Part shown: positions 55,278-64,000 of the stretch, in pieces
Layout: each line of letters starts with the position of its first letter
How positions within the stretch are numbered: position 1 is the stretch's first letter
Assembly (NCBI GenBank): GCA_035048495.1
Contig: CM068552.1
Location: 12,582,501 to 12,646,500, forward strand
DNA: 64,000 nucleotides
Direction of reading: 5' to 3'
DNA from: Euptelea pleiosperma
Taxonomy: Eukaryota; Streptophyta; Magnoliopsida; Ranunculales; Eupteleaceae
The notes under the pieces: generated by a model
Databases searched by the model: none
Seen by the model: the letters and a program-made list of their open reading frames with translations, nothing else
Told to the model about the DNA's origin: nothing
Program-made: the position numbers and the translations under genes

Positions 55278-55806
55278 CACGTGGCCCTCTTTTTTTGGGG
55301 CCCACTGACCTCATAAATGTTTTGGCCAACACGTTGGTGGATCTATATACCAAGGTTTAAAAAATGACCGTTATAACGAAAATAACGGCCGTTATTTCCA
55401 TTTTTTCAGTTATTTTCCGTTAATTTTCCGTTATTTTCCATTTTTGAAATTTTGAGTTCAGCGCCATTTTTTCCGTTATTTTTCCGTTTTTGCCCCTGAG
55501 CATTTTTTTTCGTTATAACGGAAAAACTGGTAACACCCCCAATCTGTTATACCGTTATAACGGTCCCCTTTAAACCTTGCTATATACACCAAAAATCAAA
55601 TTTTTATCCATTAAATTTGAGTACTTATTCATCATGGGCTTGGAACCAACCCGGCAATAGGTCTGTTCATGGAGCCCATGATGAAAAAGTGCTCAAATCG
55701 AACAACTAGAAAGCACCAATCACACTGATTTTTTTTTGTATAGGTCCACAAAGATGCGGGCCATACATTCATGGTATAGTGGGCCCAAAAGAGTGTAACA
55801 CGTGGT
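55278..55806. repeat. Foldback element split by a nested hAT MITE
   Basis: Left arm CCACGTGG...GGGGCCCACTGACCTCATAA and right arm TATAGTGGGCCC...ACACGTGG pair imperfectly. The left arm is interrupted at 55350 by the 229-bp CAAGGTTTAAA element and continues after its target duplication. Confidence 0.7.
55351..55579. mobile_element. hAT MITE, CAAGGTTTAAA family, perfect target duplication
   Basis: 229 bp, from CAAGGTTTAAAAAATGACCG to CCCCTTTAAACCTTG (11-bp perfect ends), with TTATAACGG and TTTTCCGTTA words. Flanked by CTATATAC on both sides (55343-55350, 55580-55587). It is the cleanest copy of the family. Confidence 0.93.
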
Positions 55807-56690
55807 TGGGGGATTAGGATACAATCCAATTCCAAGGTCGTTACTGAACTGATAAGATTTTTTAATTTGACCTAGCCGTCAATGGCCAATCCAACGGTTA
55901 GTCTAACAATCCCACAGATGATTGGATGATTAGGATCATCTCTACCTTGACAATTTTGGAAAAGAAATTCTGTAGGTGGAAAGGGCCCATAAGCTAAAAG
56001 TGACTGGTGCACTTAGTTGGGCTTAGGGTAAGCCTTGATTTGTCCAAGCACGCCTTATGCCCCGGAACTAATCCCAAGCCCGATTTGGCCTCGGCAAAGG
56101 TTTGTCCAATACCTTGACCACGGTTCGAAACCAAGGCTGAATTTTTAATCAAAATGAATAAAAAACTAGGCACACAATTGGATTTGGTATGGGCCTAAAT
56201 TGACAGACACCAAGATTAGGCCCATTCCATTTGTTTAAAGAGCCCAATGCTTGATCAGAAAACATGACCACCCTTTCTCAAATCTTGCCTGCGACATTCC
56301 TTCTTAAGGTCTTAGACGCCTACCGCCACCTGCCCCAGCCCCACTTTGACAATCGCTTGCCGCCTTGGCGCCTTGCCCACCTTCGAACAAAATCAAGGTG
56401 TGTTAATGGGTTGGTTACATAAAATCCTGACCCGACCCGACCCGACTGACAATATGGTCGAACTGAAACAAACTTGTTGGTCAGGCATATCAGGTATCGG
56501 GTTAAAATGGGTTGTGGCAACTCAGGGCACAATTAAATGAGAAAAATTATCATCCTGGGATTTTTTTTTTGATCCATGTCGTTTTGGGGTTAAGGTCGCA
56601 TTTAACTGCAGTTGTTTTTTCTCCACTGTTAAAGGGTAATTACAGTTAAGCGCCACCTTAACCCCAGGTGGCACTTAACTATGAGTCCCG
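55807..56690. other. Intergenic, repeat remnants
   Basis: No gene. Near 56590-56690 an inverted pair GGGGTTAAGGTCGCATTTAACTG / AGCGCCACCTTAACCCC forms a small palindrome in which the next MITE is inserted. Confidence 0.4.
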
Positions 56691-56904
56691 GAGTAAAACT
56701 TTGATGACAGGGCTTGTCATCGAAGTCCGTGACAGCCAATGAGTTCTGAGGCACATATGTGATTGTTTTTTTGCCGTACCTACATGAGTGTTTTTAAAGA
56801 TTTTTTTATTTTTTACTGCAAGAAAGGGCACAATGACACGTGTTGATAACTCATTGGCTGTCAAGGGCTTCGATGACAGGCCACTGTAGTCAAAGTTTTA
56901 CTTT
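56691..56904. mobile_element. Mutator-like MITE, GAGTAAAAC ends
   Basis: From GAGTAAAACTTTGATGACAG to CAAAGTTTTACTTT. The inner arms share AGCCAATGAGTT with the 989-1168 copy. Candidate 9-bp duplication TGAGTCCCG / TAAGTCCAG (7 of 9). Confidence 0.7.
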
Positions 56905-57034
56905 TAAGTCCAGAATGACACGGATCAAAAAGTCCCTGGATCAAAAAATTTCTCCAATTAGAAAAGTAAAATTCTGAAGTTGAAACTGTCGTCTATCACC
57001 ATTATAAAGTTGATGGAAAGGCTCACGCTCCGGT

Positions 57035-57320
57035 TATATATGCCACGTGGCATACTCTTAGAGGACTCTGACCGTATGGATGTTTGACCAATCCCTAAGT
57101 GGACCTACAGACCAAAAATCAGCCTGATTAGTGATCTATAGGCGTTGGGTTGGACTTATTTTCATGGGTTGATCTCAACTGTGGGAATTTGAGCAGTATT
57201 TGAAGTACAAAGATCCAACGACTAGAAATCACTAATCAGTCTGATTTTTGGTTTGTAGGTCCACCTAAGGATTAGCCAAACATCCGTACGGTCAGATTCG
57301 TCTAAGAATGTGCCACGTAG
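57035..57320. repeat. G-box foldback copy
   Basis: The left arm starts ATGCCACGTGGCATACTCTT. The right arm ends AAGAATGTGCCACGTAGC. Inner words TGACCGTATGGATGTTTGAC and AACATCCGTACGGTCAGA are inverted. Confidence 0.85.
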
Positions 57321-57399
57321 CTAATATTGTGTCCTGTAACAGGAGCCTGTCATTTTAGAGCGGTAACTGGAGCTCGACCCTAATGGAAATAAGGTAAAC

Positions 57400-57715
57400 G
57401 GTGGTAATTGCCTCTATGCCTTGCTTGGTTCAATGCAAATTGGATGCAATGCACGACACAGTTTTGAGATTACAAGTGATTGGTTGGGGCCCTTGGGGGC
57501 ACCCAAATGAGCTGGCATGCAAGTGGTTGCCAAGCCCTTGCAAACGGACTGCAATGCAACTAACTGCATTTGCACCGACGTGCAAGATGCGTTCCAGTGC
57601 ACTGGGATGCAAATGCACTAACTTGCCACAATTTTGGAATGCACATGATTGGTTGGGGGCATGCAAATGAGCTCTCGTGCAAGTGGTTGCCAAGCCATTA
57701 CAAACTCTTTAACAA
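57400..57715. repeat. TGCAAATG-word element fragments
   Basis: GCTTGGTTCAATGCAAATTGG starts a stretch where GATTGGTTGGGG, AAATGAGCT and GCAAGTGGTTGCCAAGCC occur twice (about 57478-57540 and 57648-57698). It has the same vocabulary as 58243-59588. Confidence 0.6.
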
Positions 57716-57724
57716 AACTAGGGA

Positions 57725-58005
57725 ACGCCTCGTGCACATTACACGTAGCACACTCGTAGAGATCACTCACCGTATCGACATTTGGCCCATCCCTAGATGG
57801 ACCTACATGCAAAAATCAGCCTATTAATGATTTGTAAGGATTTGATTGGAATCATTTTCACAGGTTGATTTTTAACCGTAGATTTTGAACATTATATGGG
57901 TATTCAAACCCAAAGGCTTGAGATCAGTAAACAGGTCAACCAAGGTATGGGACAAACATCCATTTGGTCAGTGGTCCCTAAGAGTGTGTCACGTGGCTTA
58001 TACTA
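57725..58005. repeat. G-box foldback copy, diverged
   Basis: Left ACACGTAGCACACTCGTAGAG and right GTGTGTCACGTGGC arms with CACCGTATCGACATTTGGCC and CAAACATCCATTTGGTCAGT between. Confidence 0.75.
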
Positions 58006-58565
58006 TTGTCCCGTGATGATGAGAGATGTGGGCATGCTGGAGTTTGGACATCCTGAACTATGCAGGGCGTACTCCAACCCAAATTTGTCTTTTCTTTAGA
58101 ATAGAGACAATTTTTATTTTTTCGTGTAACTAGAATAGAGGCATTTAATGAAGGAGGCTTTTACTTTTGAAAGTAGAGAGGCTTTTAATTATATCCCATG
58201 CGTAGCAACCCCGGTTGTTGCTTTATAATAATATAGATAGATAGGCCCTGCTTGGTTCACTGCAAATTGAGTGCAATGCACACACTTGCCACAATTTTGG
58301 GATTGAAAATGATGGGTTGGAGCTGTGCAATGAACCGCCGTGCAAGTGGTTGACAAGCCCTTGGAGAGTCCTTAACAAAATAGATGAAAGGAAGTTCAGC
58401 CTAAAAACTGCTGCACGCAAGTGCATTGTGTTAGCTCAACATTTTTTTTTTTTTAAAAAAAAAAAATTAATAATAATAATAACAACAACAACCACCATGA
58501 TTATTTTTTATTATTATTATTATTATCTTTTTATTTTTTAGTTTTCTATTTTTCACATAGAAGAT

Positions 58566-58812
58566 GAATCAATGGCTGATTTTTGGTGAGGATGATCTCT
58601 TTGCGAGGAGATCATCCTCACAAAAATTCAATCATTCCGATATTTATAGACTGGTTTGGAAGTCGAAGAATTATGGACTGTCTATTTTTACCGTGTAACT
58701 TGAAAACCACATTTGAGGGGGTTAGAAATTTCAGAATGTGCTGATTTTTTGTGGGGGTGATCTGTATGGTGAGGAGATCATCCTCACCAAAAATCAGCCA
58801 TTGATTCATCTT
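58566..58812. repeat. Foldback copy, GATGAATCAATGGCTGATTTTTGG type
   Basis: GATGAATCAATGGCTGATTT at the left and AAATCAGCCATTGATTCATC at the right are perfect 20-bp inverted ends. The interior pairs GAGGATGATCTC with GAGATCATCCTC. It is related to the copies near 10.8-11.6 kb. Confidence 0.85.
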
Positions 58813-58948
58813 CTAGGTGGGTACACCAAAATGGTTGTCCCCCGATCCCGACCCTTTTTTATATAGCTAGTCGGGGTCCCCTAACCCCAAGCTTTCTCCT
58901 CCAAAACAATAATAATAATACCAATGATATTAAAATAATAATTATAAT

Positions 58949-59296
58949 CAGGGTTTAAAAGGGGACTTGGGGCGTTATCGTTTTTTCCGTTATAAGAGCC
59001 CTTGTTACAAATTTTAACGCTCATGGGCAGAAAGGGAAAATAACGGGGAAAACGAAAAAAAATGGTGCTGAAATTCAAAATTTTAAATTTGAATAAATTA
59101 AAATAACAGAAAATAACTGAAATAACAGCCTTTTTTTTACAAAATTTTTCAGAAAATAACGGTCGTTATAACGGAAAAAAATAGAAAATAACATCAGTTA
59201 TAACGAAAATAAAAGCCGTTATTTTTAAGTGTTTTAACTGTACAAATGTAATGGAGGAGGTCCGAATCCGTTATAACGGTAATTTTTTAAACAATG
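58949..59296. mobile_element. hAT MITE, CAAGGTTTAAA family, perfect target duplication
   Basis: 348 bp, from CAGGGTTTAAAAGGGGACTT to CGGTAATTTTTTAAACAATG, with CCGTTATAACGG and AAAATAACGG words. Flanked by ATTATAAT on both sides (58941-58948, 59297-59304). Confidence 0.88.
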
Positions 59297-59588
59297 ATTA
59301 TAATGATAATAATTATGATTAATAATAATAATAATGATGAAATCAACAGTGATCACAATAATAATTTTAGTGTGCACTTTTTTTTTGTAAAATCAAGAAA
59401 TAAAATAACCCATTGCATTCATTTGCAATGCACTGCCAACCAATCAGCTAACCTTCATTTGCATCTATTTACGTGGCATGAACCAAACAATTGTAAGTGA
59501 CTTACATGGCACATGATTGGAACACAATTCATTGTATTTGCACCAAAGTACAAAATACACCCAAGTGCAGCAAACCAAGCAGTGCCTT

Positions 59589-60204
59589 AGATGCAAACAA
59601 GTGCAGCCCAAAAACCATGGCAAGTGGGTGCATTGCCACTCACTAGTGCATTTGCACTGTATTGCAAAATGCATCTCAGTGCAGTGAACCATGGAGGAGG
59701 TGATGACATGCACTAAAAGTAGCAGGAGCACGAAGACTGCAAAGGCTGCCAGTCGAAGATACCGTCTCATCGTCATCATAAGGTCCAGACTCCAGACAAC
59801 TAATAGACTTCGAGATTCCCATCGTACAAATCCCATGACAACTATACGAATCTTGAAGACCACCAAACAAATTTCAAACATCCAATATGGTTTGGACTTT
59901 CAAGGCGTGATTCTAGACGTTGGATCCAACTATTATTTTTACTACGAAAGCCAGTGGCTAAAAATCATCAAACAAGCTGATTTTTGGTATGAATGTCTAT
60001 CAATGGGTAGGATAAACATCCATGCGGTTAGTGGGCCCAGACAACAGCAGCAAATAACAAAAAACCAGTTGACGCCAAAAAGCGTCACGTATAGTTTGTT
60101 ACATCATGACCCTTCTGTGATTTTCTATTTGGACGTTGGAGAAAGGAAAACGCCTGAGTAAACCTTCGATGACACCTGCAGTCAGTGACGCCGCTGACTG
60201 CAGC
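59589..60204. other. Intergenic, foldback remnant
   Basis: Further TGCAAATG words to about 59694, then one arm of a foldback with AAATCATCAAACAAGCTGAT, AACATCCATGCGGTTAGTGG. Its other arm may lie near 60515-60800, with the G-box copy 60205-60495 inserted between. Confidence 0.4.
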
Positions 60205-60495
60205 CAATATAAGCCACGTGGCACATTCTTAAGAGTACACTGACCGTATAGATGTTAGGCCAATCACTAGGTGGACCTACAAACCAAAATCAGCCCGATT
60301 AGTGATTTAAAACCTTTGGATCTTTGTAGCCAAATAATGCTCAAATTCCCACGGTTAAAATCAACCCATGAAAATAACTTCAATCCCACACTTAGAAATC
60401 ACCGATCATGTTTAGTTTTGGTTTGTAGGTCCATCTAGTGATTGACCAAACATCCATACGGTTATTGTCCTCTTAAAAATGTGCCATGTGGCTCA
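60205..60495. repeat. G-box foldback copy
   Basis: Left ATAAGCCACGTGGCACATTC and right AATGTGCCATGTGGCTC, with TGACCGTATAGATGTTAGGC and AACATCCATACGGTTATTG inverted. Confidence 0.85.
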
Positions 60496-60853
60496 ACGTT
60501 GCTATCTTGGCCCACTGACTGCATGGATGTTTAGCCCACCCCTTAGTAGATATTCGTACCAAAATTTGAGAAAAAGCATTGGCCAATCACATGGTGATGG
60601 TGCCACAATCTCTTGTTCAAAAAGCATTTCTGATTTTGTACGAAAGTGTGGTGCCATGTGACTGCTTCACTGCTTCAAAAAATTTCTCCCAAAAATCAGC
60701 TTATTTGATGATTTTTAGCCGTTATTTTAGTACTAAGAAAATGGTTGAATTCAACAGCTATAAGAACGCTTTAAAAGGTACTAAAATCTAATGGCCATGT
60801 ACTAGAAGAGCCATGGTCGTGTATTGGAAGAAGCCAGATTTTGTGCAATAACT

Positions 60854-61225
60854 TTGAATGTGAATGGCGCATCCTCTAGTCAAAACCTTGCGAGCGGTGG
60901 CGGGGTTATTAGAGATCATAACGGTAGCCTTCTATTCTTTCTATGGAGAGGGTACCGATAACTTAACAGAATTGAGGGCCATTTTAGATGGGCTTCAGTT
61001 ATGTAAGAAGATTGGCATCTACAGTATTAATATTCAGTCCGATTTGAAGCTTGTGGTTTTTTGGATTACTAAACCTACTCTCATACCTTGGCACCTTAAA
61101 TCTTAATAGTGGAAAGTGATGGACATGTTGAAAAAATTCGAGTATTCTATCATGCATATCTACTGAGAGTCGAATGCAACGGTGGATTACATGGTCAAGA
61201 ATGAGTTACTTACTAGAGCTTACAT
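60854..61225 (+). pseudogene. RNase H-like fragment of a non-LTR retroelement
   Basis: The DNA reads LNVNGASSSQNLASGGGVIR then DHNGSLLFF in one frame. It then shifts frame and continues FYGEGTDNLTELRAILDGLQ, IQSDLKLVVFWIT and NATVDYMVKNELLTRA. This is the RVT_3-type RNase H fold seen at the end of plant LINE-like reverse transcriptase genes. A frameshift near 60930 and a TAA TAG pair near 61105 kill it. No reverse transcriptase precedes it. Confidence 0.8.
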
Positions 61226-61404
61226 GTAATTAAGAGATAATGGCCCTCCGAGACTTGTTAGGTTTATTTAGATGGACAAGATTGGTATGCCTTACATTAG
61301 AGCCTAGTTCTATTTTTACTTGTATTGAGCTTCTTTTTTGTTTATTAGCCTCCCCCTTTTATAGCATTTTGAGGGGTAAATTTTTTCACATCAATAAAGT
61401 CCAA

Positions 61405-61565
61405 ATTTTTTGTACCTCAAATAATGGTCAATAATGCTCAAATTCCCACAGTTAAAATCAACCCATGAAAATAATTCCAATCCAACGCATATAAATCACT
61501 AATTGGGTAGATTTTTGGTTTATAGGACCACCTAGGGATTGGCCAAACATCCATATGTCATCAAA
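61405..61565. repeat. Half of a G-box foldback
   Basis: Only the right half is present: CAAATAATGG...AAATCACTAATTGGG, TTTTTGGTTTATAGGACCAC, GGATTGGCCAAACATCCATA. Confidence 0.7.
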
Positions 61566-61630
61566 GTTTTACTAGTATTGAGTTATCCTAGTTTCAGACG
61601 TTCGTACGAGAAAAGTAACTTAGTCAAAGG

Positions 61631-61985
61631 GAGTAAAACTTCTCTGACCGCCCACAATATGAGCCACGTAGCACACTCTTAGAGGACGCTGACCATATGG
61701 ATGTTTGGCCAATCCCTAGGTGGACCTACAAACCAAAAATCAGTCTGATTAATAATTTCAAACCTTTGGATCCTTGTACCCCAAATAATGCTCAAATTCA
61801 AACGGTTAAAATCAACCCATGAAGGTGTTACAAATAAATAAATAAAAAATCAACCCATTAAAATGACTCGACTGAGTCAATTCAACGCTTAGAAATCACT
61901 AATCAAGTTTATAGATCCACCTTGGATTGGCCATAGATCCATACAGTCAGTGTCTTCTAAAATGTGCCACGTGGTTCTTACGCTA
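61631..61985. repeat. G-box foldback copy with GAGTAAAAC left end
   Basis: Left GAGTAAAACTTCTCTGACCG, ATGAGCCACGTAGC and CTGACCATATGGATGTTTGG. Right GTGCCACGTGGTTC. The right terminus is lost. A small insertion with AAATAAATAAAT lies near 61834. Confidence 0.8.
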
Positions 61986-64000
61986 AGAAGTAGTACGCGC
62001 ATTACGCAACTGCACTACATTCTCTGCGCAGGGTGCGTAAGTTTACATGCCGCGTGTCCTTTCCCTGGTTCTTCTGCAATGCAAACCGACCGACCGCTCC
62101 TAGTCCTGGCTCGTACCGAGGATGCTCGCTTCGCGAATTCTTCCAACTCAATCCCCAATGAGTGAGAAACAAACAAAACAGAGATTTCTCTCTCGCTCTG
62201 TCAGTTTCTCTTGTATATGAACAGTTTTTTTTTCTTTTTTTTCTGGATTTTTCAAGTTTCTTCTTTCAGAGCATCCTTGGAAGCTTGAGCGATTTGAGAG
62301 GGAATTATAGTTAGTAAGGTCTCTTTTTTCCTCCCACGACCTTGAATTAAATCTCTAATAGAGAAACCCATTTCGAGTTTTTAAGTTTGTACGTGAGGTT
62401 TCGCATGGAGCAAGTTGAATTTATGTGTTTTTTTTTGTCTTTTTTGTGGGCAGAGAAGACAGAAGGAAGCTTTTGAGGTTTTCTTAGGAGATTTATAGCT
62501 GGTGAGCTTCTGTTCTTTGTCAACAATATATAATTGTAGAACAGTGTATATAACTGTTGGTAATTTTAATGTTTAATTTTGCAGAAATACAGTGAGTTCA
62601 ACGCAGTTAATTTTGGAAAGCGAAAAAGGTACCGAATCCGGATCTTCTATTTATTTATTGTTCAAGCATATCTAGAACAACAATAACAATAAAGAAGAGA
62701 GGAGGAGGAAAGAACATGGTTGAGCTTCTTAGGAAGTTTCGACAAAGAAGTTGTACTATCTTGCTCTTTTTTTTTTGCAAGCTCGAATTATTTCATAGAT
62801 ATCTCTAATGGAAACCCATTTCAATTAATGATAGCAATCAGTTGAAGTTTTGAATTGTTACATTAAATTTGCGTGGGAAGAATTGGTGTGTGTTTCGTCG
62901 AATGAGATTATGCTTGGGTAGTGTGATTACTCCAGAGGAAAATGGGAGAAGGAATTTTTTTTTTTTTTTAAATGATTTTGTGATGTAGTTCTGCGACCCA
63001 TGAGTTATTTTAGAGCAGTTTTTAGTGAAACCCAATTTGATTTGAGCAAGTTAGATCCTTTGAAGGTTTACTTGTGAAGTTTTGGCCATTGTTTACATGA
63101 GCATCTCTGAAGAGTTTCTTAGGGCGTGTTTGATTGCCAAGTGGGAAAATTGCATTTTCCTTGGGAAAACACAACTGTCCTTTATTAGATAGCCATTTTA
63201 AATCCGTATAATTTTCCCTACCAAGCGATTTAAATCTAGATAATTTTCCCTACTAAGCCCGGAATTCATTTCTCATCCAGATAGGTGAGAATTCATTTCC
63301 ACCTGAAAATACGCCTTTATTTTCTTGTATGATTGAAATGTGTGTTCTCAGTTGCAATCAATCAGCCATTTAAGGCATTTCCCAGATGTATTTTCTTGGG
63401 AAAAATTTCTGTGCAATCTAACACGTCCTTATAATTTCTCTCAAGGATCGGCATTGATTAGGAAAACGAAAAGAAAAAAGAAACATTTCTAACTTATGGA
63501 AACCTGTTATGAATTTTTTACTTCAAATGTAAGTTTTGCATGTGATAAGTTGAGGTGATTGTGTTTGTTCAGTGAAGATAAGAAGAGTAAATGGAGGTGG
63601 GAGCTCGGGACTTCTGAGGAATTTCGATATAGCTGATAAAAGCTCTTCATCTGAAATCTGGGATTAAATTTCTCAGGAAATTCTAATGACAAAACCCATT
63701 TTGGTTCAATGAACACGGCTTTCTATCATTGATTTTATTTTCTTTGTTCTTTTCGAATGAACATGATTTTCTAGAGGAACAGTTCAAAAGAGTGGAAGAA
63801 GACTATTTGAATTTGGGCCTTTCAGGTTTATTTCAGTTCACCATACTTTTGGGCAGGAACTCTGCAATGCCCTTGTTTTTCTCCTACCACCTTGAGTGCA
63901 TCTCATTGTGATCTTATAATGTGAAAACATAGTTATATTGAGATACAAAGATGTTTTGAATTTTCATTTATACATAAGATGTTGTATGTGGGAAAAGGCT
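61986..64000 (+). other. Possible 5' leader region of a gene beyond the window
   Basis: A GC-richer block (about 61990-62165) is followed by CT-rich leader-like sequence and several pieces ending in plausible donors or following CAG acceptors (for example TTTGCAG near 62585 and GTTCAG near 63572). This suggests a plus-strand gene with spliced leader exons. No coding exon is recognisable, and the promoter and start were not fixed. A Tourist-like MITE (63122-63428) lies inside. Confidence 0.3.
63122..63428. mobile_element. Tourist/PIF-Harbinger-like MITE, TTA target duplication
   Basis: 307 bp, from GGGCGTGTTTGATTGC to GCAATCTAACACGTCC (14 of 16 paired). Flanked by TTA on both sides (63119-63121, 63429-63431). 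GGGAAAAT and ATTTTCCC words recur. A 3-bp TTA/TAA duplication is typical of this superfamily. Confidence 0.85.

Larger units (their letters stand above)
58243..59588. mobile_element. TGCAAATG-word TIR element with two nested insertions
   Basis: Left GGCCCTGCTTGGTTCACTGC and right GCAGCAAACCAAGCAGTGCC are inverted. Two other elements interrupt it: a foldback (58566-58812) and a hAT MITE (58949-59296). A-, T- and ATT-rich microsatellites lie near 58441-58540. The target site is unclear. Confidence 0.55.

Overview
This is nuclear DNA from a flowering plant. Intron-containing plant genes sit in AT-rich sequence packed with plant transposons, and there is one insert of decayed plastid DNA. I could not identify the species. 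Very long introns (13.1 kb and 5.9 kb) and dense non-autonomous hAT and Mutator-like elements would fit a large, TE-rich genome such as a magnoliid, but that is inference.

Four protein genes are supported. (1) An NADPH-thioredoxin reductase of the NTRA/NTRB type lies on the minus strand. Exon 1 is 17258-18296. The last 23 codons are on a 71-nt exon at 4085-4155, behind a 13.1-kb intron. (2) A 128-residue single-exon plant protein of unknown function lies on the minus strand (23023-23409). (3) A complete six-exon cellulose synthase-like D gene lies on the plus strand (30254-35637, 1131 residues). (4) A twelve-coding-exon ARID plus HSP20-like (alpha-crystallin) protein lies on the minus strand (37824-50769, 493 residues), with a spliced 5' leader to about 51.57 kb. 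Genes 3 and 4 converge. The last 2 kb (62.0-64.0 kb) looks like the leader of a further gene off the right edge, but no coding exon could be fixed.

Layout: 1-4.0 kb, small foldback and TIR elements. 4.1-18.3 kb, NTR with its TE-filled intron: an LTR retrotransposon with intact target duplication, plastid rbcL and 23S rRNA fragments, an old hAT element and a Ty1/copia 3' end. 18.4-30.1 kb, nested MITEs, a 283-bp CT microsatellite inside a TIR element, and the small gene. 30.2-37.8 kb, CSLD and the convergent gap. 37.8-51.6 kb, the ARID gene with two hAT MITEs, a decayed Ty3/gypsy element and a SINE-like tail in its introns, and a triplicated 154-bp module in its leader intron. 51.6-62 kb, a gene-poor block of MITEs and other decayed elements.

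The genes do not form a functional cluster. The clearest theme in the non-coding DNA is a set of small elements. Several hAT-like families each carry one short word repeated many times inside their ends, and five copies keep recognisable 8-bp target duplications. A separate palindromic family, about ten copies, carries the G-box GCCACGTGG in both arms. All exon boundaries were worked out by hand from reading frame, splice sites and similarity to remembered families. No search or alignment program was run.
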